Positions 44,530-55,089 of a stretch of DNA of 64,000 nucleotides are shown here, one piece after another. The notes beneath the pieces were generated by a model. That model was not told where the DNA came from. It made no database searches and worked only from the letters and a program-made list of their open reading frames with translations. This DNA is from Ectobius pallidus (taxonomy: Eukaryota; Arthropoda; Insecta; Blattodea; Ectobiidae). Within the stretch, counting starts at the first letter, position 1, and every line of letters starts with the position of its first letter. The stretch is from contig CAXKWD010000009.1 of NCBI GenBank assembly GCA_964059195.1, forward strand, positions 45,975,160-46,039,159, written 5' to 3'. Both the position numbers and the translations under genes were made by a program.

Positions 44530-46548
44530 TTTTAGCGAACTGTACAGACCCCATATGGGAAAACTCGGCACATATGAACGTTCTTAAATTTAAGAAATGA
44601 CTAATTTATTTATGTCCACTTAAGGAACCTGTACACGCATAGGCTATATTATTCAGTAATAGGTGAATCATGAAAATTTAAATCCTTGCTTCACATCGAC
44701 CATAGAACATTTAAAATTTCAATTGCTTGAAAATCCTATGAATGAGATATACTTTTACACTAAAACGGAAGCATAGATTTTGAGAAAAATCGTTTAAATA
44801 AAATTAAAAATCTCGAGGAAGGATATTTGAATCGCTTTTGCATTATACATTTCGGCTGCTGTGTGAAGGCTGACTATACAAGAATATGTTATGATATGTT
44901 GTGTCGGGAGATTTACAAGGACGTGTGGGAAGATACGGAGATCTGGGTGGGGACGAGCAGTGATTTCAGCAATTAGTCTCCATTATTTCTAGTGTCTCCG
45001 CCTAGGATGCGCTTCGGGAATTATGAGGGGTCAGGAAATTGTAATGGCACACAGTACTAGTTGGCAATAAGAACACTACATTTAAAGGAAACAGCAAGTA
45101 ATGCAGAAGTACCAAATTACAATGCAAAATAAATTTCTAATAGGAGAAATAAATTTGAAAAATTTAAACAGGGGAGGGTAAAAACAGAAAAAGAAAGAAA
45201 ATACGAGCGATAGACCACAATATTCATGACAACTATATTTTTCTCAAGGAAATGCGATGGCACTATGAAATGTTGTAAGGGGAGAGTGTGGCGTCTCTAG
45301 TATATGGACTCATCATTTAGTAGCATTGTGATGTACAGTGGTATTAATCAGAGGTGGCAGTCAGATGCACGTGAGAGAGGTGACGCATGTAGGAGGAATC
45401 ATGGGGAGGGGTAAGAATGTTGAACTGCACTTGCGGGAGAGGAGAAGCGATTGTAACAAGGTCTCTTGTTTCTTCACTGCATTATACGATCTTACTGGAC
45501 TGAAAGCAACGACACAACTAACCCATACACCCCTCCATGCAGTACGAATGTTCCACTGTACGGTTATACGAATAGAGGCGATGGCCGATGGCAACTAGTT
45601 ATAAAGACGCCGTGCAGAATGGATATGACAAATTGTGAACAGCATTCTTATGTCAAAACAGTCACTATCCGAGGGAGAAAAGCAAGAGAATACCGCAAGT
45701 AGCTGACGAAAGCTTTGGCCATCCGTACCGAACTTTAAGGGATCACAGAGTGGAAATGGGTGCTTTCATGCTTCAAACTACATAAGAGAGGCACGATGCA
45801 GTCGCATAAGGATGCTTATGGTTATCTGTTTCCTTCACTATCCTACATCTAGTACCCATAACCTGCCTTATACATGAATTCCATACTAATTTCTATATTT
45901 CAATATTTTAAATGGTCCCACATTTTCAAAAGAAAAAATAGTTGCCATGACGCATGCCCCATCCATCGAATAAGAAGAGAGAGAAAAAAGCAGAGAATAT
46001 GGAAATAATATCTAAACAAGAGATTAAGAGGAGAAAGACACATAACACAAGCACTTATCTTGTTATGAATGTTCCATGCGGACGTAGAATTCACTTCCGT
46101 CAGAGTTCTACTTTTCTCAAAAGATGGCATTGAACTTCTGATGACAATTTAATTTTGAGTTTTCAGGACTCAACTTAGGCCATGCTACTTCATTCGAGAA
46201 AACAGTTCCTGACTGGAGTTTTGTTGCTATGGCAGGCAGAAGCCCTTTAGCATAGGCAAGCCACACATAGATAACATGTGCCGATCAGTTTCAAAACGGC
46301 GCAACTCTCACGCACCGAGCTCAAACAAAATATTTTGTCAAATTCTCCTATCAATACATACCTCAGTTACAGTTTGAATAACTTATAGTTAAAGATCCTA
46401 CAGTTTCTTTTTTCGCCACACGTTATTTTGTTTTATCAAACCTTTTACCAACTTCTTCATCTTGGAAACACATTATGGGTAACATTGAAATTTAGACAAT
46501 TTATATTGTTTATAATGAATATACACATAACAGATTTATAACTGTACA
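44530..46548. other. Interval without a supported gene
   Basis: A GC-richer block at 45330-45720 yields overlapping short open frames on both strands, but no recognisable protein. No element ends were found. Confidence 0.45.
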
Positions 46549-46846
46549 GTTATCAGCAAAGCTAGGATTTTTAGGTGAAACCCTTTTTTCTTTGGGTAAA
46601 TGAGAGCTCCTGTGGCAAATCGAAAGAAATCACTGGCAATTTTCGAGCATTTCCCCCCCCCTTTTTAGGGTACCGGTATTTATCCCCTTTTTTTCCGCCA
46701 TGCCCATAATCCCCCCTTGCCCTTCCTTCTTTGTATTTTAATGCAGACTTTTAATAATCATCTGAAGAGCATTTCATCCTTTATATTATTGATGTGACTG
46801 TTGGATTCAAAATGGTATTATTTTTAAAACCTTCGGGATTAATAGA

Positions 46847-47883
46847 GGGTCAATCCATTAGAAATGAACCAGGCCAAGTTGCTCGACATTTTTGATTTTC
46901 CTAATTTTTTTACCAGTTATTTCCCAACTAAAGGTGAGTTCAAAACTACGGTAAAAAAATTTTTGGGCTCATACTTTTTTTTGGCGGCCATTTTAAGTTT
47001 GCTTTTTAACCATATTTCAGTCGAAAACATGTTTTGCACAAATGTATGTAACTCCGTTAATTTTATAGATAACAAGACAAAATAAACACCAAAATTATCA
47101 GAATGAAATGCTTTACATTTTTGTTTTAACACAATATTACCTAAGTAGTGAGGAAAGTGAAGAAAAAAATTCAAAACTACAAATTGAAAATTGACTCAAA
47201 ACGGGAGTTTTAGTGCCGAAAAATTATTAGAAGGAAGAAAGACTCGCCCTTAATTTTTTTTTCTGGTGTAGATCTACTATAGGACTACTCGCTGTAGAAG
47301 TTTAAAGCTTGAGAACTTTGCGGTTTTTTTTATACAATTTTTCAAAAATGCCCAAAACCGTATTTTGGCAATATTTGAAGTAGAATATCTCAAAAGGGAC
47401 TGAGTGAAAAATTATGAAATTTTTACAGATAACACCTTTTTATGATATAAAGATGTGATAAAAATTTGGTGACTGAGACTCAACTGGTTCCCGAGTTACA
47501 GTGCATCGAATTTGGCCAAAACTTGCATTATACGCACATGAATTTTAACGGTAATTTAATAGTAAAAATCCAAATTGTAATTTTAAATGCAACATTTTAG
47601 TGAACCTAAGTATGTTACACAAAAGAGTTGTACATGTAGGCTACATTTCATCACTTAGCATGACCGATTTATAATTTCCTCAAAGCGTTGAAGAGCGTTG
47701 AAATTTCGGTGCATAGTTTGCAATTTTTGGCCAACTTCGATGCACTGTAACTCTGGAACCAGTTCAGTCTCAGTCACCAAATTATTATCACATCTTTATA
47801 TCGTAAGGAGGTGTTATGTGTATAAATTTCATAATTTTCACTCAGGCCCTTCTGAGATATTCTACTTCAAATAATGCCAAAAT
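46847..47883 (+). mobile_element. Foldback transposon FB, copy 1, right arm truncated
   Basis: Starts GGGTCAATCCATTAGAAATG, preceded by TAGA (46843-46846). The left arm runs about 665 bp to near 47515. A roughly 220-bp centre follows, and then the right arm begins as the reverse complement of the left (for example TGCACTGTAACTCTGGAACC near 47742 against the inverse block near 47500). The right arm stops after about 170 bp, at 47883, where copy 2 begins. A full copy would be about 1.56 kb. Confidence 0.85.
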
Positions 47884-47884
47884 A

Positions 47885-49443
47885 GGGTCAATCCATTAGA
47901 AATGAACCAAATTGAATAAAATTTTTTGCTCAACATTTTTTATTTTCTTAATTTTTTTTCAGTTACTCCCCAATATTAGGTGAGTTCAAAACTAGAGTAA
48001 AACATTTATTAGGCTCATACTTTTTTCTTGGCGGCCATTTTAAGTTTTCTTTGTAACAGTTTTTCGGCCGGAAACTTGTTTTGCACAAATGTATGTAACT
48101 CTGTTAATTTTATAGATAACAAGACAAAATAAACACCAAAATTATCAGAATGAAATGCTCTACACTTTTGTTTTAACACAATATTACCTAAGTAGTGAGG
48201 AAAGTGAAGAAAAAATATCAAAGCTACAAATTGAAAATTGACTTAAAACGGGAGTTTTGGTGCCACAAAATTATTAGAAGGAAGAAAGACTCGCCCTTAA
48301 TTTTTTTTTCTGGTGTAGATCTACTACAGGACTACTCGCTGTAGAAGTTCAAAGCTTGAGAACTTTGCGGTTTGTTTTATACAATTTGTCAAAAATGCCC
48401 AAAACCGTATTTTGGCAATATTTGAAGTAGAATATCTTAAAAGGGACTGAGTGAAAAATTATGAAATTTATACAGATAACACCTATTTATAATATAAAGA
48501 TGTGTTAAAAATTTGGTGACTGAGACTCAACTGGTTCCCGAGTTATAGCGCATCGAAGTTTGCCATAACTGCAAACTATGCACCGAAATATCAACACTCT
48601 TCAAAGCTTTGAGGAAACCAAATATTTGTCATGCTAACTGATGAAATGTAGCCTACATATACAACTCTATTGTGTAACAAACTTAGGCTCACAAAAATTT
48701 TATATTTAAAATTACAAAGTGAATTTTTACTATTAAATTTCGTGTGCCTATAACGCAATTTTTGGCCAAATTCGATGCACTGTAACTCGGGAACCAGTTG
48801 AGTCTCAGTCACCAAATTTTTATCACATCTTTATATCATAAAAAGGTGTTATCTGTAAAAATTTCATAATTTTTCACTCAGTCCCTTTTGAGATATTCTA
48901 CTTCAAATATTGCCAAAATACGGTTTTGGGCATTTTTGAAAAATTGTATAAAAAAAACCGCAAAGTTCTCAAGCTTTAAACTTCTACAGCGAGTAGTCCT
49001 ATAGTAGATCTACACCAGAAAAAAAAATTAAGGGCGAGTCTTTCTTCCTTCTAATAATTTTGCGGCACTAAAACTCCCGTTTTGAATCAATTTTCAATTT
49101 GTAGTTTTGATTTTTTTTCTTCATTTTCCTCACTACTTAGGTAATATTGTGTTAAAACAAAAATGTAGAGCATGTCATTCTGATAATTTTGGTGTTTATT
49201 TTGTCTTGTTATCTATAAAATTAACGGAGTTACATACATTTGTGCAAAACATGTTTTCGACTAGAATATGGTTAAAAAGCAAACTTAAAATGGCCGCCAA
49301 AATAAAAGTATGAGCCCAAAAATTTTTTTACCATAATTTTGAACTCACCTTTAGTTGGGAAATAACTGGTAAAAAAATTAGGAAAAACAAAAATGTCGAG
49401 CAACAAATTTTATTAAATTGGTTCATTTCTAATGGATTGACCC
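47885..49443 (-). mobile_element. Foldback transposon FB, copy 2, complete 1.56 kb
   Basis: Both termini are intact: GGGTCAATCCATTAGAAATG at 47885 and its inverse ending at 49443, followed by TAGA (49444-49447). Arms of about 665 bp flank a centre of about 220 bp. The centre is the reverse complement of that in copy 1, so copy 2 is inverted relative to copy 1. Its outer (right) arm is closer to the left arm of copy 1 than to its own inner arm. No transposase was seen; a non-autonomous long-TIR element. Confidence 0.88.
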
Positions 49444-49575
49444 TAGAACATTTTCAAAAGAATAATACGGGAAAGCTGATGAGGGTAAATGTCCATTCGT
49501 TCGATTACATGTGGGTTTCAATAATTCTATGCATTATTTAGCTCATGAACAGGGTAAGGATTATTAAATGCCAGT

Positions 49576-49800
49576 ATGATACTTTATAAGATTGTGTGGG
49601 GGACACGAAAATGTCTCTCCGTCTCTCAATGTGTCTGTACGCGCGATAACTCAAATACGCTTTATCGGATTTTCATTAAACTTGGTATAAGCATTTATAA
49701 CGTCCATGGGAAGAAACCTATTCATATTGGACCAAATCGGTTGAACGGTACCGAAGTAATGCCCAATTTAGTGCCTATTATATGGTAATATTAGAAAGAA
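49576..49800 (+). repeat. Possible dispersed repeat
   Basis: TGTCTCTCCGTCTCTCAATG, then CGCGATAACTCAAATACGC and a GGACCAAATCGG block. This resembles a word order I recall from common insect repeats. No second copy in the window and no defined ends. Confidence 0.3.
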
Positions 49801-49944
49801 CTTATCAAATGGAAATCAGTTTTCATGACAACATATTGTTTTACAGTGTTCATATATGGCTTTGGAAATTGCAACACAGTTAGCTATGACAAATAACACT
49901 ATTCCTTCACATATGCTTATCAAATTAGACAGTTAAACTGAACT

Positions 49945-50045
49945 AGGTGGCCGAGATGATAACGTCTTGGACTCGCATTCTGGAGGTCCCTGGTTGAAAA
50001 CCAATAACCGGCTAATTTGACTTTTTATTTTATTTTTATTTTTAT
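49945..50045 (+). mobile_element. tRNA-derived SINE fragment
   Basis: A-box-like GGTGGCCGAGATGATAACG and B-box-like TGGTTGAAAACC at tRNA spacing, followed by a T-rich tail (TTTTTATTTTATTTTTATTT), like the minus-strand fragment at 16230-16350. The head resembles a serine/leucine-type tRNA start, but the molecule would not fold as a tRNA. Confidence 0.55.
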
Positions 50046-50331
50046 GTGAGTGTGCGATTGTCAAGATATCACAGATCTGTATAGTTCTGCTGAAGCTGGA
50101 CGATTTTAATCGATTTATAAATAAAATAAAAAAACTAGACCTTTGTTCTTTCGTAAGCCCAGCTTAATGAATCAATTGGAGCTTAACCGGGAAATCAATA
50201 AAAAAAAATATATTTTCGGCCTATTATAATTGCAGTTATAGCTGATTAACAGATTTATATGATTTATATTCATCCTGGCACTTTGTTACATCGGTTTACG
50301 TGATTTTATTAGATGTTGTTTCCATATGGAA

Positions 50332-50465
50332 AAAATAAGGGAAAAGGTGCTAAAAAAAAGGCACAATAGGGGACAAAAATGCTTCTAAGCTTCTTACGTA
50401 AGAAACTTACATTTACGATCAGCAGGCTACTGACTAATTCCAGTGAAATTAAAAATAATAGTGGA
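50332..50465. repeat. Inverted repeat arm paired with 52510-52615
   Basis: AAGGGAAAAGGTGCTAAAA and ATTCCAGTGAAATTAAAAA here reappear in reverse complement at 52583-52606 and 52513-52535. The right partner is subterminal to the end of the probable hAT-like element, so this may be a subterminal repeat or the end of a second, truncated member. Confidence 0.55.
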
Positions 50466-52509
50466 ATATTTAATAATAATATTCTTCAATTTTGCGGATA
50501 AGTATTCAGTCCCGCGTTTGTTAAAAACAGAGAAGTTTAGTATTCCTACGTTCACTGCAAGCCTATGAAACGTTTGAGAGTTACTTAAGGCCTTAGATAA
50601 TCGAAAAACAAGAAATTGTAAGCCAAGGAACGAAACACAAAAGTCATAAGCTATAAATGAACTAACGCGCTTTAGAAAATTATTAAAAGGCTGAATTAAA
50701 AAACAAAAAAAGAGGAAAAGGGTAATTATGAACAGAGTGAAGAAAAAAATGATAAATGCTCCAAAAAGGGGGGAAGGTTACATAAATTGGCCTCCATTCT
50801 CAACTAGAGACGTTTCACGCCGTGGTTTCGTCCACAGGAGCTCTAATTTTCCCTACGGAAAAAGGTGCGCGCTTAAAAATCCTAACCATGCTCATGAATC
50901 AGTAACCAGTCCAGTATAAGAATACGTGGGATTTCAACCAATCGCAAGTGTCTAGGCCTATCATAATTTTAAGTAACTAGTTGTTATTTTATTAACGTTT
51001 ATACATCTATAAGATCAGTTATTGTATTTATAAAACTAATACAGCCTAGTTGTATTTATAAACCTTATGAACATTAGCCAATATTCTTTGTCTCCTAAAT
51101 ATAAAAAATAAAAGTAATTAGTCAACTCCAAAATCGCAGAAAACTAACAAAAAGCAGACAAGCATTTCAAGACGGGAGATAACTTTGATTTGAACTTCGG
51201 CACTAATTGCAGTAGATACAACAATCATGAATAATGATAGTCCCACTCATGCACACCTAGAAGATACAACTACAGTAGCGTCTAATTTGTTAAGAATTTA
51301 GTGAAATTAAAATGCCAGAGAAAGAATTAGTTTCCTGGAAATGACCAATACATTAGTAGCCTTGGAATAATAATTCAAGCAATAAAACGAGTTCTCATGA
51401 GTTAACACTGGGGGCAATGCTTCGAATACATTATCAGTTGATGAGATAATTATGTTTGTTCAATGCCAGTAGTAGGGATACTATTATAATGTACTTACAG
51501 ACAACGTATGAGAACAGAAACTTAAGGAAGGAACATACCAAATCTCTCAAGACGTAGAATTAATAAGATGCAATGGGAAATAAAATAGAGTTCCTTATCC
51601 TGGTTCTATGAAGACGGTCTTATCAAGAATACCAATACCGTTTTCATATGCTAGTAGTAAAACAAATGTGCTCTTATGATACAGATATTGACACTGTTTA
51701 AGGCGTAGCCATTACGTGAAGAGTAAAATTTAATTAAGTTAACCTGTATTGATATTTTCTCTTCATTTGAAATTTATAAGGTATGTTATGTTTTTCTGTT
51801 ACGCACGAATTTCATTTTCTCATGTATGAAATGAAATCTCACGTAAACAATTTCACTTGCGGTCGATGTACTTGGAATCTCTTGTATATCCTTAAGACTT
51901 CAACAAAAACTAAGTCGCATTCATGCCTGTTTCTTTTAACTTCAGCAAAACTAAAATTACACGTTGAAAGTACAAACACAGCATTCTGTGAAGATGCATC
52001 GTGTCCGCATGATCTGCTTTAAATTTAGTTACGGAGTTTGATTGCCGCTATGGACAAATGAAAGTTTCTACTGTATAATTACGTGAGGCTTGATTGTAAT
52101 TATAATATTTAAACTGACAGGAATGCTCTGCAGACAGTTCAGTGGCGTGCAGATTTCCTATATTTGGTAAGATAATAAAATGCTCTGTATTATTTCTGCA
52201 TAGTTTCACAACAACGAGAACAACTTATCAGAAGCACAGCACTGTGGAACTGAAATCACCCTCATTTCCTATTCAGCCAATCGTGGAAGGCTATTATAAT
52301 TATATTAATCGTTTGTATCCTATATGGCTTTTCAATTTAATTTCTTTTTTTTTAAATATAATTATCTTGGTTTCGGTTCCAAAATCTAACATGTGTAAGT
52401 AACTTTCAATGAACTTTATATCTAAAGAATGTACCCTTCTTTCAGCAAAATCGGGTCTAAAGGCATGCCTGCCATAATGAAAACAATTACTAACATTCCA
52501 TTTTTCTTT
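50466..52509. other. Interior of the probable hAT-like element, no gene recognised
   Basis: Open frames at 50728-50919, 51783-52022 and 52142-52402 show no BED finger, DDE-type core or dimerisation motif. The last contains a hydrophobic C-terminal run. No gene is called. Confidence 0.45.
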
Positions 52510-52679
52510 TTAATTTCACTGGAATTACTTAGTGCATGAATGGAAGTTTATTGAATAACAGTTTAGTAGCTCTTTTTTGTCCAATTTTAGCACCTTTTCC
52601 CTTCCATTTTCCATTTCAAAATTGCACTTAAAATATCCTAGCCCTGGTTATGAGTGATTATATTTGTCTATAAATAAGG

Positions 52680-52880
52680 CAGCGATACCGGCCAGCACAA
52701 AGAACATCAGGCTCAGCGGAACCTTCACACAGAAGATTTCGACCCCGCCAATAAGGATTTCCAGCGAGCAGTGGACGAAACGTCTGGGCATTTTACATCC
52801 AGCCGACCACGCAGATCTGCCCGGAAAACATTTAGTTTTAATATGGACTCCGGCCGTGAAAGTCTACGCTTATTCATAAT
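52680..52880 (+). repeat. GC-richer dispersed repeat fragment
   Basis: GC-rich compared with both flanks, with GTGGACGAAACGTCTGGGCA, CAGCCGACCACGCAGATCTG and TTTTAATATGGACTCCGGCC. The gene-like GAAACGTC context is one I associate with LINE 3' ends, but this is not certain. Overlapping open frames on both strands are probably incidental. Confidence 0.4.
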
Positions 52881-53935
52881 ATATCTAATTGTTCTAAATA
52901 AAGGCGCGATCATACCTAATTATTCCAAATGTGTGAGACACCTAGCAACGGATCTAATTGTTCCGAATGTGTGAGAAACCGAGCAACATATCTAATTGTT
53001 CCGAATGTGTGACAAACCTAGCAACACATCAAATTGTTTCGAATGTATGAGAAACCTAGCAACAGTTATAATTGTTCCGAATGTGTGGGAAAGCTACCAA
53101 CAGATCTATTTGAGAAACCTAGCAACTGATCTAATTATTCCAAACATGTGAGAAACTGATCCGAAAGTGTGAGAAACCTAGCAACGGATCTAATTTTTCC
53201 GAACACATTAAAAACCTAGCAACGGATCTAACTGATCCGAATGTGTAAGAAACCTAGCAACGGATCTAATTGTTCCGAACATGTTAAAAACCTAGCAACG
53301 GATCTAACTGATCCGAATGTGTGAGAAACCTAGCAACGGATCTAATTGTTCCGAACATGTTAAAAACCTAGACGTCATAATTGTTCCGATAGTGTTAGAA
53401 ACCTTGCAACTGATCTAATTATTCCAGACATGTGAGAAACCTAGCAACGGATCTATGAATGTATGAGAAACCTAGGAACTGTTTTAATTATTCCAAACAT
53501 ATGAGAAACCTAGCAACGGATCTAATTGTTCCGAACATGTTAAAAACCTAGAAATAATCATAATTGTTCCGAATGTATTAGAAACCTAGCAACGGATCTA
53601 ATTATTCGAAATGTGTTAGAAACCTAGCAACGGATCTAATTGTTTCGAATGTGTGAGAAATAGAGCAACAGATCTAATTGTCCGGTATGTGTGAGAAACC
53701 TAGCAACGGATGTAATTATTCCAAATGTGTTAGAAACCTAGCAACAGATTTAATTATTCCGAATGTGTGAGAAACGTAGCAACATACATAATTGTCCGCT
53801 ATGTGTGAGAAACCTAGCAACGGATGTAATTGTTCCAAATAGTAAAAAACTTAGCAAATCATTATATTGTTCTAAATATGTGAGAAACTTAGTAACAATT
53901 ATAATTGTTCCAAATGTGTGAGAAATTTAGCACCG
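52881..53935 (+). repeat. 38-bp minisatellite, about 27 units
   Basis: The consensus unit is about GAAACCTAGCAACGGATCTA plus ATTGTTCCGAATGTGTGA. The first units (52881-52925) and the last (53850-53935) are most diverged. Some units are shortened, for example near 53105 and 53155. Variants such as ACATGTTAAAAACCTAG recur at several places, which suggests higher-order duplication of blocks of units. Confidence 0.95.
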
Positions 53936-54002
53936 AATTGTGTTGTGCATTTGTATATTTTTATTTGTGGGGTTCTGCAGTGCTTTATACTCTTCGAGAT
54001 TT

Positions 54003-55060
54003 TAAATAAATAAATATTTATTTAATATTGCAGAGTTAAGGCCTTAAGGCCTCTCTTACACTCGACCAGAGGCTAAAAAAGGAACGAACAAATACACTAA
54101 CATAGTACTATAAGTAGTAAGAATACACCAGTTATATACAAATACAGTAGATAATTGAGACTATGTTACATAAAATTAATTAAACTATTTTAGCAAAATA
54201 TGTTACACTAGGAAAATAAGTAACTTAACTTAGATCTACAATATAAAAGAAACAATAAGAAGCCTAAAAAAATTAGCGTTTTTTGGATAGATATTCGTTT
54301 AGCCTAGTTTTATATGTTGACAGCGTACAACGGACCCTGATGCTGGAGAGAAGATGATTCCAGGAACGTGCAGAACTTACAGTAAAATACCGGGAATATA
54401 TGGATGTTCTATGAATAGGTATTGAAAGTAGAGAGTCATGTTATGATCTGGTATTTAGTGAGTGATTTGAATATAAATACTGAATACAATTAGCCAGGTA
54501 ATGGGGAATTGATGATTGGAGGGTTTTAAAAAGAAGAGAAAGCGAGTGCATAGATCGCCTTTCACAGACGAGCAAAGATAATCTTAGAAGGTATTCAATC
54601 TCAGACATCTACGAAACGACCGGCCGTCGGCCATCTTGATTATTTACGTCAAGTTTAAACAAGGGGGCCAGGTTGTGTAAAGGTTGCACACATTCAGCCT
54701 TATGCAAGGATTATTAGTACTCATTTTCTCCTCAGCTGTGTATATTCCTGGTATAAATGTTACAACTGGATTGTTAGTAAGACTGTAAAAGTTTAATAGT
54801 CACAATAAATATTACTCGAACCTTGAAAAAAGAAGGGACTGTGTGACATGCTCAGCTAGTCGGATATTACACACAAAGCGAATGCATGCATTATACGCGC
54901 GCTGCAACTTTAGGGCAAGGCTTTCACAACGGTCACATAAAACATCACAATAATCAAAATGAGGCATTACAAGTCTTTCAGTTTTCCTCAATGAAAATGC
55001 TAAACATAACTTCAGACGTTTCAAATAATGGATTGTGGTAAATATTTTTTGCACACTTGT
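54003..55060 (-). mobile_element. LINE-1 family copy 2, 5'-truncated
   Basis: On the minus strand it ends in the GGCCTTAAGGCCTTAACTCT block and an AAATAAATA-type tail (about 54003-54035), as in the LINE at 9.8-11.5 kb. The truncation point is near 55060, just inside the thumb region of the reverse transcriptase. The 3' UTR lies at about 54040-54270. Confidence 0.8.
54275..55060 (-). pseudogene. Reverse transcriptase C-terminal part, broken
   Basis: The minus strand first reads KIFTTIHYLKRLK and, a little later, RLVMPHFDYCDVL, then a C-x-R-F-V-C-N-I-R block. These match the VFSIMHALNRLK, SLVMPHFDYCDVL and CVRHIFNIR stretches of the copy at 9.8 kb. The frame is open only to about 54812. A second matching block lies at about 54275-54460 (L-L-S-I-P, then S-A-R-S-W-N-H-L and a final L-N-E-Y-L). 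The middle is shifted or deleted. The catalytic YADD region was never copied. Gene remnant only. Confidence 0.75.
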
Positions 55061-55089
55061 GTTGTTCCTGTTTTGATGCATGGGATTGG

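Larger units (their letters stand above)
46557..52646. mobile_element. Probable 6.1-kb hAT-like element hosting nested insertions
   Basis: Left end CAAAGCTAGGATTTTTAGGTG; right end read inward CAGGGCTAGGATATTTTAAG. Flanks are GTTATCAG (46549-46556) and GTTATGAG (52647-52654), an 8-bp duplication with one mismatch. This fits hAT, but I found no transposase motif inside. The body holds the foldback dimer (46847-49443), a tRNA-like SINE head (49946) and an inverted pair (50332-50465 with 52510-52615). The pairing of two ends 6 kb apart is inference. Confidence 0.5.

Noticed and set aside
45338..45702. Overlapping open frames in a GC-richer patch
   Set aside because: Similar lengths on both strands, no recognisable protein, no splice evidence.
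49945..50010. Possible intact tRNA gene
   Set aside because: Boxes are tRNA-like but acceptor and anticodon stems do not pair; a T-rich SINE tail follows.
52881..53935. CRISPR-like array
   Set aside because: Units are contiguous and similar throughout, without unique spacers; a eukaryotic minisatellite.
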